NCBI RefSeq assembly: GCF_014643535.1
Contig: NZ_BMJQ01000022.1
Coordinates: 38,700 to 102,699, forward strand
Length of the DNA: 64,000 bases
Direction: 5' to 3'
Origin: Aliidongia dinghuensis
Lineage (GTDB): Bacteria; Pseudomonadota; Alphaproteobacteria; ATCC43930; CGMCC-115725
Shown: piece by piece, positions 24,598 through 35,035 of the stretch
How the letters are laid out: each line of letters starts with the position of its first letter
Position numbering within the stretch: the stretch's first letter is position 1
Position numbers and translations under genes: made by a program
Notes under the pieces: generated by a model
Seen by the model: the letters and a program-made list of their open reading frames with translations, nothing else
The model's database searches: none
What the model was told of the DNA's origin: nothing

Positions 24598-25072
24598 ATG
24601 AATACCTCTATTCGGGGATTCATCTGGATCGCTCCAGCAGAATGCAGGCGGCCGGCTCCGGAGGCGCTCCACCCCAGATCTTTTATTGGAAACAGTACCG
24701 GACGGCCCTGCCCCAAATAGATTTTGGTCAGGCTTCGCTACGAGCAGGCAGGCTGAAACATTCCCGTGAAAGGTTCTATGGATGCCCAGAAAAAAATAGC
24801 CACATACTCTTACGCATGTGGCTATTGCTCTTATTCTGCAATTCTAGGTTGGGGCATAAAATTTGCGTTTTCAACAAGAATCTTTGTGAGTCACGAAAAA
24901 ATTAACAAACCATTTTCACCGCATGAGATTCTAATTTTAACGATATCTCGAACGCGGCATCCCCTCTCGATCAGAAACAAAACTGAAAATTGCAGTGATG
25001 ACCAGCGCGGCTCGGCAAGCGGCCGGGGAAGGTGCCGCACACCTTGCCCCGGGCCTGTGCGGCCGGCGCGCC
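24598..25072. other. AT-rich intergenic island downstream of the chemoreceptor gene
   Basis: About 475 bases without a credible gene. The stretch from about 24760 to 24990 is much richer in A and T than the rest of the window. Short frames exist on the plus strand but show no family features. It holds the minus-strand terminator at 24789-24825, and close to the chemoreceptor stop a GC-rich hairpin (about 25023-25053) without a T-run. Confidence 0.6.
24789..24825 (-). terminator. Rho-independent terminator, minus strand
   Basis: Arms 24796-24805 and 24816-24825 (ATAGCCACAT with ATGTGGCTAT) form a perfect 10-bp stem with a 10-base loop. Read on the minus strand, the stem is followed by a run of seven T. 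It would end transcripts coming from the chemoreceptor gene, about 250 bases past its stop codon. Confidence 0.8.
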
Positions 25073-26761
25073 TCAGGCGGCCTTGACGCCGGCAATGAAG
25101 CCGCCGACCTCGCCGCTCAGCGTCTCCGCCTGCTTTGACAGATCGCCCGACGCCCCCAGGATCTGGCTGGCCGCCGCCCCGGTCGTCGCCGACGCCTGAT
25201 GAACGCCGGCAATGTTGCGCGCGACGTCCTCCGTGCCCTTCGCCGCTTCCGAGACGCTGCGCGCGATCTCGCCGGTCGTGGCATCCTGCTCCTCGATCGC
25301 GGTCGCGATGGCGAGCGCGATATCGGACATCTCGGCGATCGTGTGGCTGATATGCTCGATCGCGCCCACGGTCTTCTGGGTCAGCCCCTGGACCTCGCCG
25401 ATCTGCTTCTCGATGTCTTCGGTCGCGCGCGCGGTCTGGTTCGCAAGGTTCTTGACCTCGGATGCCACCACTGCGAAGCCCTTGCCCGCCTCGCCGGCAC
25501 GCGCCGCCTCGATCGTCGCGTTCAGGGCCAGGAGATTGGTCTGGCCGGCGATGGTCGAGATCAGCTGAACCACCTCGCCGATCTTGTGGGCGCTCTCGGA
25601 CAGCGCCTGCACGGTGTGGCCGGTCGCCTCGGAAGCAGCAATCGCCTGCTTGGCGATGTCGCGCGATGTGGTCACCTGCCGGCCGATCTCCTTGATCGAA
25701 CCGGCCAGCTGCTCGGTCGCCGACGCAACGGTCTGCACGTTGGCCGAGGCCTGCTCCGCTGCCACGGCAACGGCGCTCGACTGCTGGTTCGTCTGGTCGG
25801 CCGCCGCCGCCACGGAATTGGCCGTCGCCTGCATCTCGGTCGCGGCCGCAGCCAGCGAGCGGACGAGCTCGGCGGTCTTGCCTTCGAAATCGCGCACCAG
25901 CGCCTCGAGCGCCTCGGTACGCCGTTCCTTGGCCGCCTGCTCGGCGGCCTGGGCCGCCGCCAGCGCATCGCCCTCGACCATCTTGTCCTTGAACACCTGA
26001 ACCGCAGCCGCCATGGCGCCGATCTCGTCGCCGCGGCCGCGCGCCGGCACCGCCACCTCGAGGTCATGGTCGGCGAGCCGCCGCATGGCGCCGGTCAATT
26101 CCCGGACCGGCCCCGCAATGCTGCTGACCAAGGTCCAGCCGGCCCAGACCGCGATCACAAGGGCGACGCCGACCATCGCGAGGATCACGATCCGGCCGCT
26201 CGTGTACCGGCTGCTTGCGGCCTCGGCATCCTGGTGCATGCCCACGATGTTGAGGTGAATGTCCTTGGAGAGGGCATCGGCGAGCGCGGTTGCCGTCGTC
26301 CTGAGCTCATCCGCCACGGTCGTGGCCTCGGCGACCTTGCCTGCGCGCAGCAGCGCCATGGCCGTGCCGACGCCTTCGACGTAATGGTCGGCGTTGCTCT
26401 TGAACGTGTCGTAGAGCGCCCGTTCCTCGGCGCTGGTAATGGTCCGCTCGTAGCGGCGCTCGGCGTCGTCGAGCTTCGCCTTGAGCGCGGGGAAGGACTG
26501 GTCGAACACGGCCAGCTGCTTCGGATCGTCCTTGAAGATCAGCGACTTGGCCCAGGTCAGCCGGTACTGGTAGATCTGTTCCTTCATCGCGTCCAGCTGC
26601 TCGAGCGACGCCTGGTAGTTCTCGACCATGTCAGTCGCGATCGCATTGAACGCACTGAAGTTCTGGATCGCCGAGACGCCCGACGCGGCGAACAGGAAGA
26701 TCAATACGGAAAAGGCGGCCACGAGCTTCGCTCGAATGGACAGGTCGCGCCAGACGCTCAT
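25073..26761 (-). CDS. Methyl-accepting chemotaxis protein
   Basis: A 562-residue chemoreceptor. An N-terminal membrane helix (LVAAFSVLIFLFAASGVSAI), a roughly 170-residue four-helix-bundle sensor, a second helix (IVILAMVGVALVIAVWAGWTLV), a HAMP domain, and a long coiled-coil signalling domain with the highly conserved tip (IAGQTNLLALNATIEAARAG then EAGKGFAVVASEVKNLA). It would relay a ligand signal to CheA/CheW encoded elsewhere. The start is one of two adjacent ATGs (26761 or 26764) behind GAGAGA. It is a single-gene unit between two AT-rich islands. Confidence 0.93.
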   Translation of the reverse strand: MSVWRDLSIRAKLVAAFSVLIFLFAASGVSAIQNFSAFNAIATDMVENYQASLEQLDAMKEQIYQYRLTWAKSLIFKDDPKQLAVFDQSFPALKAKLDDAERRYERTITSAEERALYDTFKSNADHYVEGVGTAMALLRAGKVAEATTVADELRTTATALADALSKDIHLNIVGMHQDAEAASSRYTSGRIVILAMVGVALVIAVWAGWTLVSSIAGPVRELTGAMRRLADHDLEVAVPARGRGDEIGAMAAAVQVFKDKMVEGDALAAAQAAEQAAKERRTEALEALVRDFEGKTAELVRSLAAAATEMQATANSVAAAADQTNQQSSAVAVAAEQASANVQTVASATEQLAGSIKEIGRQVTTSRDIAKQAIAASEATGHTVQALSESAHKIGEVVQLISTIAGQTNLLALNATIEAARAGEAGKGFAVVASEVKNLANQTARATEDIEKQIGEVQGLTQKTVGAIEHISHTIAEMSDIALAIATAIEEQDATTGEIARSVSEAAKGTEDVARNIAGVHQASATTGAAASQILGASGDLSKQAETLSGEVGGFIAGVKAA

Positions 26762-27303
26762 CATTCTCTCAATTCCCCAAGATTCGACAGTATCGACCAT
26801 TCCCGACCCGTGGGCGGTGCACGAACCGAGCCAATTCGCGCCGTTAGGCTCACGCAAACAAAAAGGGGCGCGACCGCCGGCCGCCCCCTCCCCTGTAACA
26901 GCGCCCGCTTTCATGCCGGCGCCCGCTTGTCGCGTGTTATCATCGAAAGATTAAATAGGCGTGAACTTGCTGATTTGAATAGCTCGCACGCCAGTCTTTG
27001 CAGATTTTTCTATAAAATTGCAAACTTCGCACAATGAGGTCAAGCGTCTCTGAACGCTCTCCGTGAGAAGATGACTCAAACTCTCTACAAGTACTCTTGC
27101 AGGTCGCGATCAGTCCCTTTACGGGCACAGGAAGTCTCATAAAAGCCAATCAGATACTTTTTTGTCTGAGCTTTATGGAGAAATCCAAGTAAACTGACGG
27201 ATGCGCCAATCACCCGAAAATCTACCTTGTGCTGGCGGGAGCTGTCCGCAGCCCAGGCATCCGGCCCCTGGCGTCGCAGGACCCGTCGCATTATGTTCCC
27301 GCC
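26762..27303. other. AT-rich intergenic island upstream of the chemoreceptor gene
   Basis: About 540 bases with no credible gene; 26935-27200 is clearly AT-rich compared with its surroundings. It separates the divergent chemoreceptor and uvrB genes and should hold both promoters. A minus-strand terminator at 26858-26888 lies before the chemoreceptor start, which suggests either an attenuated leader or a small RNA read from the AT-rich part. Confidence 0.6.
26858..26888 (-). terminator. Rho-independent terminator in the chemoreceptor leader, minus strand
   Basis: GGGGCG (26865-26870) pairs with CGCCCC (26882-26887) around a GC-rich loop; on the minus strand this is followed by TTTTTGT. It lies about 100 bases upstream of the chemoreceptor start codon and faces the same way as that gene. 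Confidence 0.55.
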
Positions 27304-29481
<2,178 letters not shown>

Positions 29482-29489
29482 CGGAACTC

Positions 29490-30266
29490 ATGCCCCTCTC
29501 CGAACATCTCCCCCGCACCGCTCTCGTGACCGGTGCCGGCCAGCGCATCGGCCGGACGATCGCGCTCGATCTTGCCGGCCGCGGCTTCGCCGTCGCCGTC
29601 CACTACAACCGCTCGGCCGAGGCGGCGGCGGCCGTCGTGGCCGAGATCCGCGCGCAGGGCGGCAAGGCGGTGGCGCTCGAGGCCGACCTCGCCCGCGAGG
29701 CGTCAGTCGAATTGCTGGTGCCGGCCGCAGTGGGCGCGCTCGGCCCCCTGGGTGTGCTGGTCAACAACGCCTCCACGTTCGAATATGATTCGGTCGCGAC
29801 AGCGACGCGCGCCGGCTGGGACCGGCACATGGAGGCGAACCTCAGGGCGCCCTTCGTGCTGATGCAGGCATTCGCCAGCCAATTGCCTGAGGAGGCCGAG
29901 GGCGCTGTCATCAACCTGATCGATCAGCGCGTTTGGAATCTGACGCCGCATTTCGTGACCTATACTGTAAGCAAGGCAGGCCTCTGGACGCTGACCCAGA
30001 CCATGGCGCTGGCGCTCGCGCCGCGCATCCGGGTGAACGGCATCGGGCCCGGCCCGACCCTGCCCTCGACCCACCAGACCGCAGCGCAGTTCGCCCAGCA
30101 GTGCGCCGACATGCCGCTCGGCCACGGCACCTCGCCCGAGGAAATTGCCGAGGCCGTCTGGTTCCTGTTGCAGGCCCGGGCCATGACCGGACAGATGCTG
30201 GCGCTCGACGGCGGCCAGCATCTGGGCTGGGCCCAGCCGAAGCAGTCCATTTCCGTCGTCGACTAG
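29490..30266 (+). CDS. Short-chain reductase, FolM/pteridine reductase-like
   Basis: A 258-residue SDR. The cofactor motif TGAGQRIGR has the TGxxxRxG form used by pteridine reductases and FolM in place of the usual TGxxxGxG. The active-site region contains YTVSKAGLW (Tyr and Lys) and the chain closes with the usual MTGQMLALDGGQHLGW. FolM reduces dihydromonapterin or dihydrofolate. It lies 8 bases after uvrB and 9 bases before the dihydroneopterin aldolase gene, which supports a pterin role. Confidence 0.82.
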   Translation: MPLSEHLPRTALVTGAGQRIGRTIALDLAGRGFAVAVHYNRSAEAAAAVVAEIRAQGGKAVALEADLAREASVELLVPAAVGALGPLGVLVNNASTFEYDSVATATRAGWDRHMEANLRAPFVLMQAFASQLPEEAEGAVINLIDQRVWNLTPHFVTYTVSKAGLWTLTQTMALALAPRIRVNGIGPGPTLPSTHQTAAQFAQQCADMPLGHGTSPEEIAEAVWFLLQARAMTGQMLALDGGQHLGWAQPKQSISVVD

Positions 30267-30275
30267 GAAGAGACG

Positions 30276-30707
30276 ATGTCCGAGACGATCCGTAAGCCGA
30301 CCCAGACCCTGCGCCCCGCGGTGGCGATCGAGCCCGGCCCGCTTGCCAGCATGCTGCGCCGCGTCTTCGTGCGCGATCTGGTGATGATGTGCTCGATCGG
30401 CGTGCACGCCCATGAGCATGAGAACAAGCAACGCGTGCGCCTTAATCTCGATTTGGACGCGCTCGAAACCGCAGAGCCGATCGATGACGATCTACGGAAC
30501 GTTGTCTGCTACGACGAGATCATCTCCGCCGTCCGGCGCGTCGTCGATGCCGGTCATGTCCGCCTGATCGAGACGCTCGCCGAGCGGATCGCGGGCCTGT
30601 GCCTCGCCGATCCGCGCATTCGCACTGCACGCGTGCAGATCGAAAAGCTAGACGTCTACGACGATGTCGCGAGCGTCGGGGTCGCCATCGTCAGGCATAA
30701 TTCCTGA
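30276..30707 (+). CDS. folB: Dihydroneopterin aldolase
   Basis: A 143-residue folate-pathway enzyme that cleaves or epimerises dihydroneopterin. The family pattern is clear: VFVRDLVMMCSIGVHAHEHENKQRVRLNLDLD, NVVCYDEIISAVRRVV and HVRLIETLAERIAGLCL with the catalytic Glu and Lys near the ends. About 25 residues precede the usual family start, so MLRRVF at 30351 is an alternative, but AGGAAGAG before 30276 favours the longer form. It forms a short operon with the folM-like gene. Confidence 0.9.
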   Translation: MSETIRKPTQTLRPAVAIEPGPLASMLRRVFVRDLVMMCSIGVHAHEHENKQRVRLNLDLDALETAEPIDDDLRNVVCYDEIISAVRRVVDAGHVRLIETLAERIAGLCLADPRIRTARVQIEKLDVYDDVASVGVAIVRHNS

Positions 30708-30890
30708 CGCGAATCCGACTTGACTCCCGCATTGACAGGGTGTCGCAGGGCCTTTTTCAAGGGGTTCAGTTGTTCACAGCCGAACTCGCTGCGGCGCAAA
30801 ACAGCCAGAGCCGCCACCAAGCCCCTCGTTCTGGACCGGTCATTTCCATTGACAAGAAAAAAATGTAGCAAATTCAATATGTTGTGACTT

Positions 30891-30919
30891 TTGCCTATTT
30901 TTTGATCATGGGCTAGAAT
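30891..30919 (+). promoter_or_regulatory. Predicted sigma-70 promoter for uvrC
   Basis: TTGCCT (30891-30896) and TAGAAT (30914-30919) are 17 bases apart. The start site would leave a leader of about 130 bases before uvrC, containing the DnaA-box pair. I saw no clear alphaproteobacterial LexA (GTTC-N7-GTTC) site nearby. Confidence 0.45.
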
Positions 30920-30970
30920 CTCCAGGGTTGGTGCGGAGTCCGCCTCTATTTCCGACCCTTGCCCACAAAC

Positions 30971-30993
30971 TTATCCACAGATTCCGTGGATAC
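30971..30993. promoter_or_regulatory. DnaA-box pair in the uvrC leader
   Basis: TTATCCACA at 30971-30979 equals the consensus DnaA box. The following GTGGATAC is its imperfect inverted mate, so the two form a small inverted repeat. DnaA binding is inferred from the sequence only. Confidence 0.4.
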
Positions 30994-31054
30994 ATGTCCG
31001 CGGCGTGACGAAATTCTGAAGCCCCTCTGACGCGGGGAAAAACGGGAGCCGACG

Positions 31055-33007
31055 ATGGCCGAAAGGCCGGTACCACCGCCTGAGGACAATGCACCGGACA
31101 GCCGGAAGTTCGAGCTCGAAGCTGAGCTGCCGGCGGAGGGTGCCATCGCATCCGGCGTCGCCGTCATTCGCGAGACCGTCCGCACGCTGCCCGGCAGCCC
31201 CGGCGTCTATCGCATGCTGAACGCTGCCGGCGACGTGCTCTATGTCGGCAAGGCCCGCAACCTGAAGAACCGGGTCACGAACTACACCCAACTCGCCAGC
31301 CTCTCGAACCGCATTCGCCGCATGGTTGCGGAGACCGCCCGGATGGAGGTGGTCACGACCCATACCGAGGTCGAGGCGCTGCTGCTCGAGATCAACCTGA
31401 TCAAGACCCTGATGCCGCGCTACAACGTGCTGCTCAGGGACGACAAATCCTTCCCCTACATCCACCTGCGCTCGACCCACCCGGTGCCGCAATTGACCAA
31501 GCATCGCGGTGCGCGCAACGAGGGCGGTGAATATTTCGGCCCCTTCGCATCGGCGGGGGCGGTCGGCCGCACGATTACGGCGCTCCATCGCGCGTTCCTG
31601 CTGCGCTCCTGCTCCGACAACATCTATCAGAGCCGTACGCGCCCGTGCCTGCAGTATCAGATCAAGCGTTGCTCGGCGCCCTGCGTCGGCCGGATCAGTG
31701 ATGAGGATTACCTGGCGCTCGTCGACCAGGCGCGCGCGGTCTTGACCGGCCACAGCCGCGAGATCAACGCCCGCCTGGTCGAGGAGATGACCGCGGCGGC
31801 CGATCAGCTCGATTACGAGACCGCGGCGGTTATCCGCAACCGCATCCGGGCGCTCGCCCATATCCAGGCGCACCAGGACATCAATGTCGAGGGTCTGGTC
31901 GACGCCGACGTGATCGCCGCACACCAGGAAGGCGGGCACACCTCCGTCCAGGTGTTCTTCTTCCGCGCCGGCCAGAACTGGGGTAACCGCGCTTATTTCC
32001 CGAGCCACGATCGGGCGCTTGGCAGTGACGAGGTGCTGGCCGCCTTCATCGGTCAGTTCTACGACAACAAGCCGCCGCCGCCGCTCCTGCTGCTGAGCGA
32101 AGAACCGGCCGAGGCCGAGCTCCTGGCCGAGGCGCTGTCGACCGCGGCCGGCCGCAAGGTCACGCTGCTCACGCCCCAGCGCGGCGACAAGCGGAAGCTG
32201 GTCGAGCATGCGATGGCGAACGCCCGCGAGGCGCTCGGCCGGCGCCTGGCCGAAAGCTCGACCCAGCAGAAGCTCCTGACCGGCGTCGCGACCGCCCTCG
32301 GCCTCGATGCGCCGCCTGCCCGCATCGAAGTCTACGACAACAGCCATATCCAGGGCACGAATGCGATCGGCGCCATGATCGTCGCCGGGCCCGAGGGCTT
32401 CATGAAATCGGCCTATCGCAAGTTCAACATCCGCGGCGAGGGGGCTGCCCCTGGCACCGAGTTCCGCCCGGGCGACGACTACGCCATGATGCGCGAGGTG
32501 TTCACCCGTCGCTTCCAGCGCGCCCAGAAGGAAGATCCGGAGCGCCGCCTCGGCCAATGGCCCGACCTGGTGCTGATCGACGGCGGCCAGGGCCAGCTCT
32601 CGGTCGTCGAGGAAGTGTTCATGGAGCTCGGCATCGACGACGTGCCGCTCGTCGCGATCGCCAAGGGGCCGGACCGCGACGCCGGGCGCGAGCGCTTCTT
32701 CATCCCCGGCCAAGCGCCCTTCTCGCTCGAGCCCAAGGACCCGGTGCTCTATTTCCTGCAGCGCCTGCGCGACGAGGCGCATCGCTTCGCCATCGGCACC
32801 CACCGCGCGCGCCGAACCAAGGCGATCGCCCGCTCGCCGCTCGACGAGGTGCCCGGCATCGGCGCTGCGCGCAAGAAGGCGCTGCTGCATCATTTCGGCT
32901 CGGCCAAGGCCGTGTCGAATGCCGGCCTGCTCGATCTCGAGGCGGTCGACGGCATCTCGAAGACGGTCGCGAAAAAAATCTACGACCATTTCCACGCGGA
33001 CGATTAG
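31055..33007 (+). CDS. uvrC: Excinuclease ABC subunit C
   Basis: A 650-residue nuclease making both incisions in nucleotide excision repair. An N-terminal GIY-YIG domain (GVYRMLNAAGDVLYVGKARNL), a UVR domain (QLDYETAAVIRNRIRAL), an RNase H-like endonuclease domain (EVYDNSHIQGTNAIGAMIV with LVLIDGGQGQL), and a C-terminal helix-hairpin-helix pair (EVPGIGAARKKALLHHFGS). The first 40 residues are an acidic extension seen in many alphaproteobacteria. GGGAG lies 6 bases before the start. It heads a run with pgsA and molybdenum-cofactor genes. Confidence 0.97.
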   Translation: MAERPVPPPEDNAPDSRKFELEAELPAEGAIASGVAVIRETVRTLPGSPGVYRMLNAAGDVLYVGKARNLKNRVTNYTQLASLSNRIRRMVAETARMEVVTTHTEVEALLLEINLIKTLMPRYNVLLRDDKSFPYIHLRSTHPVPQLTKHRGARNEGGEYFGPFASAGAVGRTITALHRAFLLRSCSDNIYQSRTRPCLQYQIKRCSAPCVGRISDEDYLALVDQARAVLTGHSREINARLVEEMTAAADQLDYETAAVIRNRIRALAHIQAHQDINVEGLVDADVIAAHQEGGHTSVQVFFFRAGQNWGNRAYFPSHDRALGSDEVLAAFIGQFYDNKPPPPLLLLSEEPAEAELLAEALSTAAGRKVTLLTPQRGDKRKLVEHAMANAREALGRRLAESSTQQKLLTGVATALGLDAPPARIEVYDNSHIQGTNAIGAMIVAGPEGFMKSAYRKFNIRGEGAAPGTEFRPGDDYAMMREVFTRRFQRAQKEDPERRLGQWPDLVLIDGGQGQLSVVEEVFMELGIDDVPLVAIAKGPDRDAGRERFFIPGQAPFSLEPKDPVLYFLQRLRDEAHRFAIGTHRARRTKAIARSPLDEVPGIGAARKKALLHHFGSAKAVSNAGLLDLEAVDGISKTVAKKIYDHFHADD

Positions 33008-33091
33008 GATGCGCGCCCGTGGCGCCCGACAAGTCTATGATGGCGTGGATAAGCTGGTGCGTTGGCCTGAAGTAGGCTCCGGACGGTTTCG

Positions 33092-33730
33092 ATGATTTTC
33101 ACGCTGCCCAACGTTCTGACCCTCTCGCGGATCGCGGTCATTCCGCTGCTGGTGACCGCCTTCTACCTGCCCCATCCCTGGGCCGAATGGACCGCCGTCG
33201 GGCTGTTCACGCTCGCGAGCGTCACCGACTATCTCGACGGTCACCTGGCTCGGCGTTGGAAGCAGATGTCGGCGTTCGGCCGCTTCCTCGACCCGATCGC
33301 CGACAAGCTGCTGGTCTCGATCACGCTCATGATGCTGGTCGCCTTCGAGCGCTTGGGCATGCCGGCGCTGGTGCCGGCGCTCATCATCCTGGCGCGCGAG
33401 ATCCTGGTCTCGGGCCTGCGCGAGTTCCTGGCGGGCTTGAGCGTGAGCGTGCCGGTCAGCCGGCTCGCCAAATGGAAGACGGGCATCCAGATGGTCGCGA
33501 TCGGCGTGCTGCTGGTCGGCGACGCGGGGCCGGCGGCCTTGGAGTTGCCGACGATCGGCCGCGATCTCCTGTGGCTCGCCGCTATCCTGACGCTGGTCAC
33601 CGGCTACGACTATCTGCGCCACGGCCTGAAGCATATGAGCGCCGAGGATGCGCCGAAGCCGCGGGCGACCACCAGTCAGTCACAGGCGAGCAAGCCGCCG
33701 GCCGGCAAATCGGTCGGCGAGCTCGGCTGA
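33092..33730 (+). CDS. pgsA: CDP-diacylglycerol-glycerol-3-phosphate 3-phosphatidyltransferase
   Basis: A 212-residue membrane enzyme making phosphatidylglycerol phosphate, the committed step to phosphatidylglycerol and cardiolipin. It starts MIFTLPNVLTLSRI, as in PgsA, and has the CDP-alcohol phosphotransferase motif TDYLDGHLARRWKQMSAFGRFLDPIADK (D-x2-D-G-x2-A-R-x8-G-x3-D-x3-D form). The last 30 residues are a polar Ser/Lys/Pro tail. The uvrC-pgsA order is common in bacteria. It is followed by mobB after 6 bases. Confidence 0.95.
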   Translation: MIFTLPNVLTLSRIAVIPLLVTAFYLPHPWAEWTAVGLFTLASVTDYLDGHLARRWKQMSAFGRFLDPIADKLLVSITLMMLVAFERLGMPALVPALIILAREILVSGLREFLAGLSVSVPVSRLAKWKTGIQMVAIGVLLVGDAGPAALELPTIGRDLLWLAAILTLVTGYDYLRHGLKHMSAEDAPKPRATTSQSQASKPPAGKSVGELG

Positions 33731-33736
33731 ACCGCC

Positions 33737-34270
33737 ATGCGGGCCTTCGCCCTCGCCGGCTGGAGCGGCAGCGGCAAGACGGTGCTCATGACCCGCCTGC
33801 TGCCGGAGCTGACCGGCCGCGGTATCACAGTCTCGACCGTCAAGCACGCGCACCATGATTTCGACGTCGACCAGCCGGGCAAGGATTCCTGGCGCCATCG
33901 CCAGGGCGGCGCCACGGAGGTGCTGGTCGCGTCCGACCGGCGCTGGGCGCTGATGCATGAGCTGCGCGGCCAGCCGGAACCCGGTCTGGTCGAGCTGGTG
34001 CAGCACATGTCGCCCGTCGACCTGTTGCTGGTCGAAGGCTTCAAGCGCCACCCGATGCCGAAGCTCGAGATCTGCCGGCCCAGCCTCGGCAAGGCGCCGC
34101 TCTGGGCAGAGGACGGCTCGATCCTGGCGGTGGCGCTCGACGAGCCGTTGCCGGAGGACTGGCGAAACCGGCTCCGCGTGCCGATCTTCGATCTGAATGC
34201 CGTGCCCACGATCGCCGATTTCATCCTGGCGAACGCGGCACCGCTCGCACTCAAGGATGGCGCGCCATGA
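33737..34270 (+). CDS. mobB: Molybdopterin-guanine dinucleotide biosynthesis adaptor protein MobB
   Basis: A 177-residue GTP-binding protein that assists insertion of guanine nucleotide into the molybdenum cofactor. The P-loop is AGWSGSGKTVLM at the N-terminus; then VKHAHHDFDVDQPGKDSWRHRQGGATEVLVAS and LLLVEGFKRHPMPKLEI are strong MobB matches. It overlaps moaD by 4 bases (ATGA). Confidence 0.93.
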   Translation: MRAFALAGWSGSGKTVLMTRLLPELTGRGITVSTVKHAHHDFDVDQPGKDSWRHRQGGATEVLVASDRRWALMHELRGQPEPGLVELVQHMSPVDLLLVEGFKRHPMPKLEICRPSLGKAPLWAEDGSILAVALDEPLPEDWRNRLRVPIFDLNAVPTIADFILANAAPLALKDGAP

Positions 34271-34518
34271 AACTTCGCTATTTCGCCTGGCTTCGCACCC
34301 GGATCGGCCGGGGCGAGGAATTTCTCGATCCGCCGGCTGGAATCGCGACCGTCGAAGCGCTCGTCGCCTGGCTTGCGACGCGCGGGCCCGGCTATGCCGC
34401 GGCCCTTGCCGAACCGCGCCTCGTCCGGGTCGCGGTCAACCAGGATTACGTCGGGCCGGACCATCCGGTGCGCCCAGGCGACGAGGTCGCCCTGTTCCCG
34501 CCGGTGACGGGGGGCTGA
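34267..34518 (+). CDS. moaD: Molybdopterin synthase small subunit MoaD
   Basis: An 83-residue ubiquitin-fold sulfur carrier. It starts MKLRYFAWLRTRIG and ends in the required Gly-Gly (FPPVTGG), which is thiocarboxylated to donate sulfur to precursor Z. It is translationally coupled to mobB and followed 4 bases later by moaE. Confidence 0.94.
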   Translation: MKLRYFAWLRTRIGRGEEFLDPPAGIATVEALVAWLATRGPGYAAALAEPRLVRVAVNQDYVGPDHPVRPGDEVALFPPVTGG

Positions 34519-34522
34519 GGCC

Positions 34523-34984
34523 ATGATCCGCGTCGAAGAAGCGGCGTTCGACGTCGGGCGCGAACTGGCCGCCTTCGGTACCTGCGACGGCCTGGGCAAC
34601 GACAAGATCGGCGCGGTCGCAAGCTTCGTGGGCTATGTCCGCGGTGCCGAGCCGGGCGCGCCGCCGCTCGTCGCGATGACGCTCGAGCATTATCCCGGCA
34701 TGACCGAACGCCAGCTGGCGGCGATCGAGGCCGAGGCGCGCGGGCGCTGGCCGCTCGCCGACGTGCTGATGATCCATCGCTACGGCCGTCTCGTGCCGGG
34801 TGAGCCGATCGTGCTGGTCGCCGTCGCCTCGGCCCACCGACGGGCGGCGTTCGAGGCTTGCGAGTTCCTGATGGACTGGCTCAAGACCAAGGCGCCGTTC
34901 TGGAAGCTGGAAGAGACCGCAGCCGGCGCCGAATGGGTCGAGGCCAAGACGAGCGACGACGCGGCGGCCGAGCGCTGGCGCTGA
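34523..34984 (+). CDS. moaE: Molybdopterin synthase catalytic subunit MoaE
   Basis: A 153-residue large subunit of molybdopterin synthase. Family marks: GAVASFVGYVRG, LEHYPGMTERQLAAIEAEARGRW, IHRYGRLVPGEPIVLVAVASAHRRAAFEACEFLMDWLKTKAPFWKLE, with the active-site Lys in KTKAPFWK. It ends the uvrC-pgsA-mobB-moaD-moaE run. Together with MoaD it makes the cofactor needed by MsrP in this window. Confidence 0.95.
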   Translation: MIRVEEAAFDVGRELAAFGTCDGLGNDKIGAVASFVGYVRGAEPGAPPLVAMTLEHYPGMTERQLAAIEAEARGRWPLADVLMIHRYGRLVPGEPIVLVAVASAHRRAAFEACEFLMDWLKTKAPFWKLEETAAGAEWVEAKTSDDAAAERWR

Positions 34985-35035
34985 CCGCCAGCTCGGCCGC
35001 CCCAACATTACCCAACCGGTATGAGCGGTCCGTCC

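Larger units (their letters stand above)
30708..31054. other. Intergenic region upstream of uvrC with an AT-rich stretch and DnaA-box-like sites
   Basis: 347 bases without a gene. An AT-rich part (about 30845-30910) is followed by a probable promoter and, at 30971-30979, the perfect DnaA-box sequence TTATCCACA; 30984-30992 holds an inverted, weaker match, giving the hairpin TATCCAC...GTGGATA. Confidence 0.6.

Noticed and set aside
24585..24905. 106-residue plus-strand frame in the AT-rich island
   Set aside because: No ribosome site or motif, composition looks random, and it runs across a minus-strand terminator.
30771..30800. Possible LexA (GTTC-N7-GTTC) box before uvrC
   Set aside because: GTTC copies occur here but with the wrong spacing (4 bases), so SOS control is not supported.
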